From: Brachionus manjavacas
Taxonomy: Eukaryota > Rotifera > Eurotatoria > Ploima > Brachionidae
DNA: 64,000 bases
Direction: 5' to 3'
Assembly (NCBI GenBank): GCA_019054805.1
Contig: JAHQIY010000017.1
Span: 496,001 to 560,000 of the forward strand
Every line of letters starts with the position of its first letter. Within the stretch, counting starts at the first letter, position 1. Positions 34,201 to 46,300 of the stretch are shown piece after piece. A program made the translations under genes and the position numbers. Below the pieces are notes generated by a model. The model was not told the origin of the DNA and did no database searches. It saw only the letters and a list, made by a program, of their open reading frames with translations.

Positions 34201-37200
34201 TTTTGGCAAATTTTGGTTACTCTTCACAAAGTTGTACAAATCTTTTTTGATAGTTTCGTACATTTTTTACTAACAAGTTGTCCAAAATTCAACATTTTGA
34301 TATTATTTTTATTTATTCTAAAGCTAGGATCAGCCTGATTTTAAATTTTGAAAAAAATTGGGAAACGTCTTGTCCACTCTTAAAGCAAATTAAACTTAAC
34401 CTTTGTGCCATTTTTTATTCAGCACCCGTCTGGAAAAAAAAAGAAAACTTTAAGGCTTTGCACTTGCACAATGGATAATATGTCTTGACCCGAAGCCTTC
34501 TCTATACTTTTTATTCTTCAACGAAAGAAAAGAAAGATTTATTTATAAGAAAGGTAAGGCGATGGATAACTTTAGGACTCGATTCAAATGCTATTGGGCA
34601 CATAATCAATAGAACAGAGCTCATTAAATTTAAAAATTATATTTAAATAGATAATTTTATTAAAAAATTTTTAATAATAGATAAAATGGTTCAAAAACGA
34701 CGAAGAAATTAGAGAAACCGAGCAAATGCGTTGGCAACAAGACGATAACAAATATTGTCTGATGATAGATGACTGCAAGCCAGAAGATTCAGGCGAATAC
34801 AAAGCTATTTTGAGCAATAGCTTTGGTCAGACTCAATCGCAGTGCAGATTGAATGTCTTGTCGAATGAAATAGAAAACAAGCCAGTGTTTGTGGAAGTTC
34901 TAAAGGATATTAGTGTTTTAGAGGGCCATGATGTTTGCTTTAAGTGTAAAGTGACCGGCTTTCCTCAGCCGGTCATTAGATGGTTCAGAAACGCGGCTGA
35001 ACTAGAAGAATCTGGCCGAGTCAAGGTACGAATATAGGTGTTAAGTGATTAGTGTTCAGATTTAGTTTTCTAGATGCAACGTAATAGATGGTTGGATTTT
35101 TTTTGATTTTGGATTTTAAATGGGACAAAATTTTTAACATTATGTTTTTTATTTGTCTTTTTAAAGACGAGCTTACTCAGGACACGGTCTACTGTTCTGA
35201 ACTTTGATGATCAATCAAGTAGACCCTCTTTGACCAGCATGACAAGAAAGACGAATGCGCATTCTAGAAGTTCAAGCGGTAGCTAGCTTGGACTAAGCGT
35301 TCGTGCAAATAGCCTAACATGTCTAAAAGATACAACTAACTTAATTTTTCTATTTTGCTTTTTTAGATGGCCAGACAGGGCGATGACTATTACCTTGTCG
35401 TAACCGAGAGTGTATCTGAAGATTCAGGTATTATACAAGCTCAAGCATCTAACTCATATGGTGAGACGAGCTCGTACGGACGCTTGACTGTGTCGCAATC
35501 AAAGCAACAGCCGCAGCCGCAGCACGACGCCCAATCTCACACCATCAGTGTAACACAAACAAAACCAAGAGGAGCGGGCCAACCGCCCCAGTTCAAAAAG
35601 CTGTTCTACAACGAGCATGTGCGCATAGGCGAGGACTTGCGCATCGAAGCCATCATCACTGGATCGCCCAAGCCCACCGTCAAATGGATGTTCAATGACC
35701 AAACACCGCAAGTGGACAACTGCAGATGTGTGATGGCCGGCGACTCCTATTCATTTGTGATCCAAAGTTTTGAGGAGAAAAATCTCGGCTGCTATTCGAT
35801 CACAGCCGAGAACCAGTACGGCACAGCGACATGCTCGGCCGAGATCCTGTTCGAAGGAGAAGAGTTCAGAGTGATGAGTGGTGGCCGATCGGCGCTACAC
35901 ACTCAACAAGAGCTTCGAACAAGAACCATCAACGATGCAGAGTATGAGTCAGAGTGCAGAACCACAGATTCTAAGTTCACAGAGACAATGGCCGAGACCC
36001 GGGAGACCGGCAGCCAAGTTGACATGGCGGATGAGTGGAGCCGACCAGGCCAAGTGCAAGTAGAGCGGCAATACGGCTACAGCGATTCAGCGCCCTTTGT
36101 TATTAACTCACACTCGGCCTATGCCTCTTCGTACACTCAGCAATCAAGCATGGTCGACTATTCGACTACTTTGATCAAGGACGTTGCGCCTCACTACCAG
36201 CCCATTGAGCTGATCATAAACAGAGACCAGTCCATGTACGGATCTGGCCTTCACTCGAGCTCAAGCACTTATGTGCGCGAAATAAACGAGGCGAAGCATT
36301 TCGAGCCAGTCAACTTGATATTTCACAAGCCGTTTCATCGATCGGGCAGCTTGCCTCCAGTGTACACGCGCCAAATTCACTATGGATACACGGACACCGA
36401 TGAAGAGTACTATGTGGACCGTGGCATGGACACCAAAATGACTTATTACAAGGAAATAGACAGACGGCACTCGAGGCCGTCGTTTAAGCCTGTCGAGTTG
36501 ATCATCGACGCTTCTTCGCTCACTAGCGAGTCGCATTGTGGCAAGCGATGCAGACGTGATGTTAGTCTGCCTGCTAAACACAGATCCAGTCGTGCTAGTA
36601 ATGTTAGCTGTAGAAAAAAAGTGGTTAACAATTCGTCATTTGTCTACGATGACTGTGTGAATGATTATGACTCAACTTCTAGTGACTTTATTTCAGATAG
36701 GGACTCGCGCGACTCAAGGTATGTCAAGTATTCGTACAGTAATCAGTCGGCTGGCTCAAGAGCGTACCAGTATGATGACCAGGTCGTCAGGGAGATTAAA
36801 GTCGAACAAAAGTTGCCAAGTATGGAAATGACCATCGATCTTAAGACACCGCCTAAGATCGAACGGCAAATTAGGAATGTGTCGGTTTGTGAGGGACAAA
36901 CAGCTACACTTGAATGCGTGCTTAATGGTGAGTTTTTTTTTCACTTTTACTTTTTTTTTTTTAACGCACCCAAAAAAATTTTCATTACATTTACAAATTT
37001 TTTGAGAAATTTACTTCGAGTAGCACAATATTTTTTAATAAAATACTCCAAATTTTTTAATTTTTTTTTCTCCAATTACTAAGTTTATACATGAAAATAT
37101 TTATAGCACCAAGTTAAATAGAAATCCACAATTTTTAACGTGTTGACACTTTTTATTAAAAAATGAAAACAAATTTAAGTTTTTGTTAGAAAAAATGATA

Positions 37201-40200
37201 TTTTTCAATCGAGTTTTATGCTGAATCATGTCAGCCATATTTTTCTAGAAAGTTGTATATGTCATTGAAGTTATTAGATTCAATTTCAAATTTAAATAAG
37301 TTAAAAATCGAAAAATAATAACTTTTAGCAAGTTTGATTATTTCATTTTTTGAAAAACAACATTCAAGAGTGGAACAATAATCAAAATGAAGCAAAAAAA
37401 ATTAGTATATTTTTTACGCATTTAGTTAGCTAGAAAAGTCTTCTAAAAGACTGTGCTCTCAACACAGATCACCTTAGCCAACTTGGGCATCGGAACCGAG
37501 GCCCCCATCCCTCCCAACATCGAACCAAATTACCAAAAGCCAGCCAGTTCTCCGCGACACTCTTCTTCCTCTTCAAACATTATAATCATCTTTTGAAATA
37601 TTATATACTGACATAATGTTTTACTGATTAAGTGTACATACCACAGTTAGCATAGATGGGATCCTACTGTTTGCCATCTTCGCAACTATATTATTATTAT
37701 TATTATTACAAGTTAGTTTTGAAAAATTAAGAAAATAAGAAAATTTAACACTGAACCTTTTGGTGAAGTAGATTTTGTAAATTTTGGATAAAACAAAAAC
37801 ACTTTTTACTAAAAAAATGATAACTAATTTAAGAAGAGTTACTTGAATTCTGTAATAAAAATAAAGTAATGTTCCACTTTTTTGTTTTATCCCAAAAGAA
37901 AAATATGACTGCCATAATTTTCAGCATAAAACTCGATTGAATATTATCTTTTTTTTCTAACAAACACTCTCTTCCCATAATTTAGGAACTTTTACTTAAA
38001 CTTGTGATCATTTAAAAAAAAAAAAGTGTCAGTGAAAAATTGTGGACATATTAATTAATTTTTTCTATGTAAAACTTAATAATTGGGAAATTTATTTAAA
38101 ATTTGGGGCATTTTATTCAAAAGTTTGTGGTATTGACTTTAATCGTCCAATTTTTTTTAATTGACATAGAAGATCTATTTACACATATTTGCTTCTTCTT
38201 CAAAAAATGTCTATTTGTTTGGAAAAAAATTAGCTCAGCCCCGTTTTGTGATCGCGTCTGATCGCAGTCATAGCTCAGCACCGTTTTGATGATTGAACAA
38301 CAATACTAAGTTAAATTAATAATTTAAATTTGAGAATTATAAAACTTTTTGATGTTTGTCTAAATTTAATAGAAAATATAATGTAAAATACTATTTTGGC
38401 AAAAAAAGTGAATTTTTGGTTAAAAAAATCGAAAAACAAAAATAATAAAAAAACTAATGCCAAATTTTTTTTCTCTAAATTCAGAATCTGAAAAAAATGC
38501 GGTAAATGGTGTTTTGGAGAACTAGTTTCGTTTTTATTAAAAAATGACACTCTTTTGATGGTTTTTCTTGTAGTAAAACATGAACGAAGCCAAATTTATT
38601 TAAACTCAACACACCGTTTTGCAGATTATCTTCTCCGCTTTCAGAATATATGAACATTTTGTATGACTTATTTATTTCTGGCTTAGATATTTCCATCAGA
38701 GTACAAGCACCATGCACTCAAATATAAAGACTTTGATAGGTAGTGGTCAAATATGCTTTTTTTTCTCAAAATTTTTTAAATACGGTTTCGGAGGAAACTT
38801 TCAAAAACCTATTAATAGTTGAAAATAAATTGTGAGAACTTTTTTAATTTATTTATTTTAACTTTAATTATAAACAAATGAAAGAGGAATCTGCTAGAAG
38901 AGAATTAAACTCTATTTTGATTCTCTGTCAAGTGAAATGAAATTGCTTGAGATTTATTTAAAATTTTTTGCCATAATGTTTTTCTAATAAAATTTTAAAG
39001 CTACTTTTTTTAATTTTTTTTCAAAATTTGCAGCCAAACCACAACCGAACGTCAAATGGTACCGTGAAGGAATTGAAATAGAAGAGAATCAAAACGTGTC
39101 TGTATCATACGATCAAAATAGTGGCTTGGCCACATTGATAATCCACTATGTGACATATCAGGACTCAGCCAAGTACACATGCGTTGCTCGAAACGCACTT
39201 GGCTCTTGTTCATCGAGCGCCATGCTCCACGTTAAAGGTTTTATTTAACTTTAGTTTGAACTAGCATGTTTTTGAATGCGTGTGATTTTCTAAACCCTAT
39301 TATTCCATGCTTAAACGAGTTTAAAAATTTTATAGGCCCGCATGGCTTAAAATCTCCAAAACCAAAGTCGGAGCATGCCAAGCAAAATGCTCTTGGGGAT
39401 GCATTCTACACGAGCCAGTCTAATAAATCATGCCGCACTTCTACCATGTTAGTCCCAGATCAGGGGCATGTGCCATCATTGACTCCTGTTCATAGCCAAA
39501 AGTCAATGCATTCATATCAGAACATTACGCCAAAAAAATCTCACTTGTCTCCCGTTTCGCCCAAACAGACCAGATCCAAATCAAGCGAAGAGTCCGTCAA
39601 GCATTTGAGCAAAAATTTTGAACCTGCATCGCAGCCAGCACAAAATTCCAGCTACTCGTTCACCAAGACCACATCTCGAACTGTCTACAATACAACACCT
39701 CAGTGGCCTAAGCCTCACGAAGACTCCAGGCCCATAGTCGAAGAGCCCGTCTCACCAGACCCGGTGCGCAACAATCATCATCGCATCGAAGACTACATCC
39801 CCAACGACGAGGACCAAAGTGAACCTAGACTCTTAAGGAGACTGCCATTTTTGATTAAAAAAAAAGAGGGCCAACCTGTTAAGCTAGAAATCGAAGTGAG
39901 TGGCACTCCGGAGCCTCGTGTTGAATGGTTCAAAGACAACAACAAAATAAACAATTCGCCTGATACTCGCTTGGCTCAAAAGGACCGCCAGCATACCCTC
40001 GTTATACCCGAAGCTTTTTGTGAAGATTCTGGTCTCTATAAAGCCTTAATTACCTCACCTGTATCCAATACTCACCTTGAAACTGCTTGCCAATTGGTGG
40101 TCGAAGGTAAACCCCGCTTTTTTCTCTCCACTTGCTTTCTTTCTTTCTTCTGAACCTTCTCTGTACCTGAAAACCATGAAAAGCATATTTTTGATAAATA

Positions 40201-43200
40201 AATACTTTTTGAGCTTAAAATAATTTATTTTGTTGCCAATAGGTCAACAAATGAGTCCTGCTCGATCCCATAGTGATAGCCCAATGCGCAAACGATACCA
40301 AGTTGAACACGAGGAAGTGAGAATAGAGCGACAAGAGCCAATCGAGGCGGAAAGACGCAGAATCGAAAGTGTTCATAGAAATTATTTATCTCAAGCGGAG
40401 GTAAAGCCCAAACAGGACATGGTCAAAATGCTTCCGGCATCGGAGCCCAGAAAGAGCAGCTCGTCAAAGCCGATCACAATTCAGCCTGTCCAAAAGCCCC
40501 ATTTCAAAAAGCACCTGCAAAATACCACAGCACAACAAGGACACCCAGTCACACTCAACTGCATCATTCAGTCAACACCCGATATTGAAATAAAATGGTA
40601 CAGCAATGGACACTTGATTCAGCCATCTACTGACATTACAATCAGCTTTGATCCGGACACTGGCGATTGTACGCTTCGAATAGTCGAAGTTTATCCCGAG
40701 GACAGTGGTCAGTACACAGTGGTGGTAACAAACCCAGCGGGCAGTGAGTCGAGCACATGTTGGCTTATTGTCAAAGAGCCAAGTGTGCAAAGAAATGAAG
40801 TGATGCAGCCAATGGATTCAGCCAAAAGATCGGTCTCAAGTCGACCTAGTGACAGTAGGCCGACTCCTCTGAATCTAGGAGCCATAAAATCCAGCCGAGT
40901 GGAGCCCACTGAGGCCAAGCCGGTCGAAATTATTCGAGCTTATCAAAAGTATCCGGACACTGGCATACCTAAAGTGATCGATCATTTACGCGATGTGAAT
41001 TTAGTAGAAGGCGGTCAAGCCTTGTTTGAGTGCCGTTTTGACGGACATCCGCTAAAGATTCAGTGGTACAAAGGTGACCGAGAAATAACTAATCAATTCA
41101 GACACAAAATGAGCTTTGACGACAAAACAGGCATTGCTAGATTGTGCATTAACACTGTGCTAGAAGACGATGCTGATGTGTACATTTGTAGAGCTTATAA
41201 CGAGCTTGGCGAGGCTTTTACCAAAGCCGGTCTAGTTCCCTTGCAAACGAGCGCTGCTGAACGACCAAGACAATCAGTTGGCCAGGACGAGGTTTTTGAT
41301 AGACCCCAACCGGTCGAGCTAAATGCTCCACAGCCGGCCAAAATTATTCGTGGACTCAAACCCGAACAAGTCAAAGAAAATGACTGCATTGTCCTCAAGG
41401 CCCTAATAGCCGGAAACCCACTGCCATCGGTATGAATTTTTTTTAGTAAATAAAATTATGGTCTCTGCTAAAATGTGAGCACACTTTCACAAAAGTTGTG
41501 AATCTTTTTTACCTTGGTTAGTTGTTCTTCCCGCTGTTCATTTCATTTAATGAATCTTTTGGTTCACTTGGATACTACTACTCTATTCAAAAAGTTTATA
41601 AAGCGATTTTATTAAGAATAAAATACTTTTTTTTTAGTAAAAAAATTTATTCACGGAAAAATTTTATAACCTTAAAATTACTTTAAAACTCCAAAATACT
41701 CGACCACTTTTTTTTCGGTTTTGTGAAGTTCAGTACAAAAGAACAGAACAAAGTATTAAAAAATTTAATAACTTTTTATCTAAGAGTTTAAAATAAATTC
41801 TGTAAACCAGCATGGTGCAACATTCAAAGTTGCATCAACTGTAAAAGTCTGCTCATGGTGTGCAGAATCTCTGCAAAATGCACCACGCTCGATTATATTG
41901 AAATTTAATTTCTGCATAACTCTGCAAATTTAGCAGGCTTTGATATTTGATGCTACTTTGTTAGTTGCACTATTTTGCATTTACAGAACTAAGTTTAAAC
42001 CTTTAGAAAAAAAGTTATTCAATTTTTTTTACATTTGTTCTGTTCTTTTTTTCATTTTGTACTGAATTTCACAAAACCTTTTTTTTCTTTATCTAGCAAT
42101 GGCTTGAGTGTCCATTCTTTCAATAAAATTACAATCAGATTTACTTTACAAATCAAGCATTTTTAATTTGGTGAAAAAATAATATCATTATGTCAAAATT
42201 TTTTTTTTGTTTTATGAAAAGAGTTTTTTTAAATTATAAAAGTTATTTACTTACAATTATTGATTTGACATGATGGGAGACGGTAATTTTACGCAAAATT
42301 TCGAAAATTTACTTATTCGACAAAAAAAGTCTCTTTTAGCGCTTTTCTTTGAATTTTGATATTTTTTAAATTACGTAAATTAAAACTTTTTTACAGAAAA
42401 AATAAGGCAAAACAAGTAAAATTTAATTTAAATTTTTAAAGGCAATGGCAACTGTGGGTTTTCAAGCATTATTTTGATGAATTTTATAATTCTTCTGTTT
42501 TTTTTTTCTGCTAACTTTTTTATTGTAAAAGAGTGTGGATTTACAGAATTTTTATAGAAAAAATTTTAAAAGATATAAAATCTACAAAAATTAAAGAAAA
42601 GAGACTTTTTATGGCACTTTTTCATAAAGAAGTAAATTTTTGTTATTTTTTGCAAAAATCATTAAAAATCATTTAATAGTTTTGGAAAAAGAATAGAAGA
42701 GAGTAATGCAACTCTCTTCTACTCTATTTTTAATAAAAATTAAGAACATTTTTTATTTTTTACTTTGATTTTCTTTAATTAAATCACCTTAATGGTGGAA
42801 ATTGGAATTGGAAAAATAAATAAAATTAATTAATTGAATTAATTAATTTTTTCAATCAGATTAAAGTTAAGATTTTTATCAATAATTTTTTTTCGAATAA
42901 AAAAATTGAAAAAACGTGATAGAATTGCAAGGGTAAAACATTGACTGTTTGACATAAAGAAATATGCCAGATTCAAACCGATGTTAGAGGCTCTCGACTT
43001 TTGAACAAAATAATACCTCATATTACAAACAGCTCAAGAACCTAGAGAAAAAGATACACTTTGATCCGATAGAATATAGTACTACAATAGTCATAATTGA
43101 TCATATATTTTTAAATAAAAATCGTGGCTTGGTTGACTCGGTTAAGTTTATGTGCTCGCAAATAAAAATCAATATGGAACTAAATTTGGATTACTTTTAT

Positions 43201-43333
43201 TTTTATAAAATTTTAAATGATCTTTTGAGAGTAAACTTTTTTACTTAGTAGCACTTCCTTCTTTATTTTTTTTATTTAACTCGAATTTGATGTAATTTTT
43301 TTGTGTTTTTGCCTATGGGACTTTAAACTAATA

Positions 43334-43374
<41 letters not shown>

Positions 43375-46300
43375 TAATAATAATAAAAATAATAATAATA
43401 ATAAAAATAAAAATAATAATAATAATAATAATAAAGGTAAAACATTGGCCACTGTCAATTTTGGAACAAATAACGTCAAAAGATTCTGTTACCCAAATTC
43501 AGTCTTTGCAATAACTCTGCAATTGAATTTTAATGATTTTCTAATACAAATATTGCTTTGCAGAGACTTAATTTTTGTGATGTAAAGTTTGTGTCAGCTG
43601 ATGCTTTTGCGGAACAAGCTCTCGACCTAATACAAAATTTTTTTCCAATTTTTAATTTTTTTTCTCTTCTTCAAAAGTTCACATTGCCTGAAAGTCAATG
43701 TCACATTTTAGATCAGACTTTAAAATTTAAACAAAATTCATTCAATTTAAATTCTTAATAATCTACTTAGATTTCATGGTTTAAAAACAATGCTCCATTG
43801 GTAATGTCAGCTAGACACTCGACTCATTTTGATGAAACGAAAAAACTATGCTCGCTGAAGATAAAAAACGCCAAGCCAGACGATGCCGGCCTATACACTC
43901 TAGTTGTTCAAAATCCCTACGGATCTGATCAAACATCGGGCCCGGTGTCTTTGGCTGTGCCCGAAGAGCGTGCCAGACATTCATCATCTGTTCCGAGCAG
44001 TCCAATGACTCAGCCAATGGTGCAAAAAGCAGAGCCTAAGCCTGAAGAGTTGAGGGCGCCTAGAATTATCAAAAAAATGCAGCCTGAAACTACTGTAAAC
44101 GAAGATCAAGCCATACTGCTGAGTTGCATGATCGAGCCAGGTAATCCATTGGCAAATTTAGTCTTTTTGAAAAACGATCAACCACTAAATGCATCAAGTC
44201 GTATAAAGACAAGTTTCAATGCTACTAATGGTGTAGCTTCGATCAGAATCGAAGATAGCAATGTGTACGACTCGGGTGCTTATAAGTTACGCGCCGAGAA
44301 TATTGCGGGCAAAGCCGAAACTGGCGGAGTTGTTTACATCAACAAACTGGCTGGTATTGACACTAGACCAGTTGTTGATCCTGATGCTTTTAAATATTTA
44401 CCTCAGCCTGTTCACAAACCAGTTGAACCAGCAAAGCCTAAATCAAGTCATTCGAGCCAGCCGGTTCATCGGCCAAGCTATGGCGACCAACCAACTCAAC
44501 CTTTAACACCACCTAATTTTGTAGTCGGTTTACCTGCTAATTCAAAAATGCACGAAGGAGAGACTATCAAGCTTAGTTGTCAAGTCGAAGGAAACCCTAA
44601 GCCATCTGTGAGTATAAATTTTAGGATGCGATAAGATTTTTCCAGATTTGTCACACAATTTAAGAACTCTAAAAAAGTCTTGTTATTTAATTGTCAAGAA
44701 ATGAAGCATTTTGTCACCAAATAGATAATGTTCATTGTTCACCTTTTTATTTTTGCCCTGATAAGTGAACAAAAATTTCAAATAATTTTAGTAAAAAAAA
44801 TTTGTAGAAATGTGAACAAAGAGACAAATTTATAAAAAATGTGAAAAATGAGAATTTTTAACTAAAAAAATGGAAACATAAATTTTATTCTGGATTAGAT
44901 ATTTTTACTGTTTATTTATTTGATTAAATTTATCTATTAATTAGGAGAAATAAAGCACTTTGAAATTTTTTATAAATTTTTTAATTCTAAAAGGAAATAT
45001 ATAATATTCAAATTGATATTAATTTTTCTTTTTAAAATTTTAAAATTTGTTCGGTAAATGAAACAATTTGAAAAGAAACTTTTTTCACCCATTGTTAAAG
45101 CTTTCAAAAATCCTGCAAATGAATTTAGCTTTTTTTAATTTTGTTACATAGTAAAATTTAATCAAAGTCTCTTCGAAATTATAAAAAAAGAAGCAACATT
45201 TTTTTATAATGATTTCATAGCAAAAAAATTGAAATTAAATATTAAAAAAGTACTATTAAAATTAAAACCACAAAATTTGAATTTAATAATATAATTTTTT
45301 TATATTTTCCCTAAATATTAAATAAAATCCTCAATTAATAAGATAAAACATTGAAAAATTAAATAATTTGAATTATATTTAAATTATTTAAGCTCATTAA
45401 ATCTTTTTCTTTAAAAAATTTAAATTAATTTATGAAAAAGCACAAAAATTTTTAATCTTGGATAATTTTTAAATAATGTAAAAATTAAAAACGAAAATAA
45501 ATGTTCAATCTATGATATTTTTTTTATTCTCAAGAAGATTCAGCTCTGTACACATAAACAAAAAAATTAATTTTTTTTCATTTGTCTTTGCCGAGCAAAA
45601 TTTTCTTTGATTAAAAAAAAAATATAATTAAAAGTGAAATGTAATTAGAATTAAAAATATAGAATTATTGAATAAAATTGAAATAATTAAATTAAAATAG
45701 GAGACTGACAAAAAAATATATTTTCATATTCTTTTTTTATGTAAAATTTGGGTTCTTTGTCTTAAAATAGTTATCATCTTGTAATTAAAGGTATAATTTC
45801 TATTTAAAATGGTAATATTAAATTTTTTCATTAATAATCTTAATAATTTAGAAATTTTGTTTAAAATATTAAGAAAAGGCAAAACATTTGTGGTATTCGT
45901 ACTATTACCTCAAGCCATTAAATAAAAGTGAAAGAAAGGGAACCAAATTTAAGTTGAATGCATAGGGAGAGTGAGATAACATCATATACGGAACAAATTT
46001 TGGACTTTTTTAAAAAAAAATTATTAATTTTCATTAATTTATTTTTGCTTTATTTTTATTAATTCACAAAAAATGCTGCTAAAAATGACTAAATTGATCG
46101 ATGTTTTTTTAAAAATTTTGTGACAATAAATGATATAATTAAATTTAGAAAAATTTAAAATTCAAAAAAATCTATTTAACTTTAAAAAACATTTCCATTG
46201 CAAGATTGACTGGTTAAAAGATGGAAAAAGCTTGCCATCCAGTCTACGCTTTAACACGAACTATGTAGTTCCAACAGGCATCGCTACACTAACAGTAACA

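Larger units (their letters stand above)
36928..39033 (+). other. Intron with an inverted-repeat element and a GC-rich island
   Basis: The intron holds the inverted repeat 37125-38046 with an embedded higher-complexity block (~37440-37710). A short direct repeat, AGCTCAGC(C/A)CCGTTTTG, occurs at ~38233 and ~38272. The rest is AT-rich. Confidence 0.7.
41430..43770 (+). other. Intron with foldback element and AAT repeat
   Basis: 2.3 kb. Holds the inverted-repeat element 41717-42078, a weaker inverted repeat (~42303-42380 with ~42580-42665) and the (AAT)n tract 43334-43435. Confidence 0.7.

Noticed and set aside
38232..38290. Possible small RNA around the AGCTCAGCCCCGTTTTG direct repeat
   Set aside because: Only two short copies about 40 bp apart, with no stem structure or promoter evidence.
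43276..43585. Poly-Asn (plus) and poly-Leu (minus) ORFs
   Set aside because: They are translations of the (AAT)n microsatellite and not proteins.
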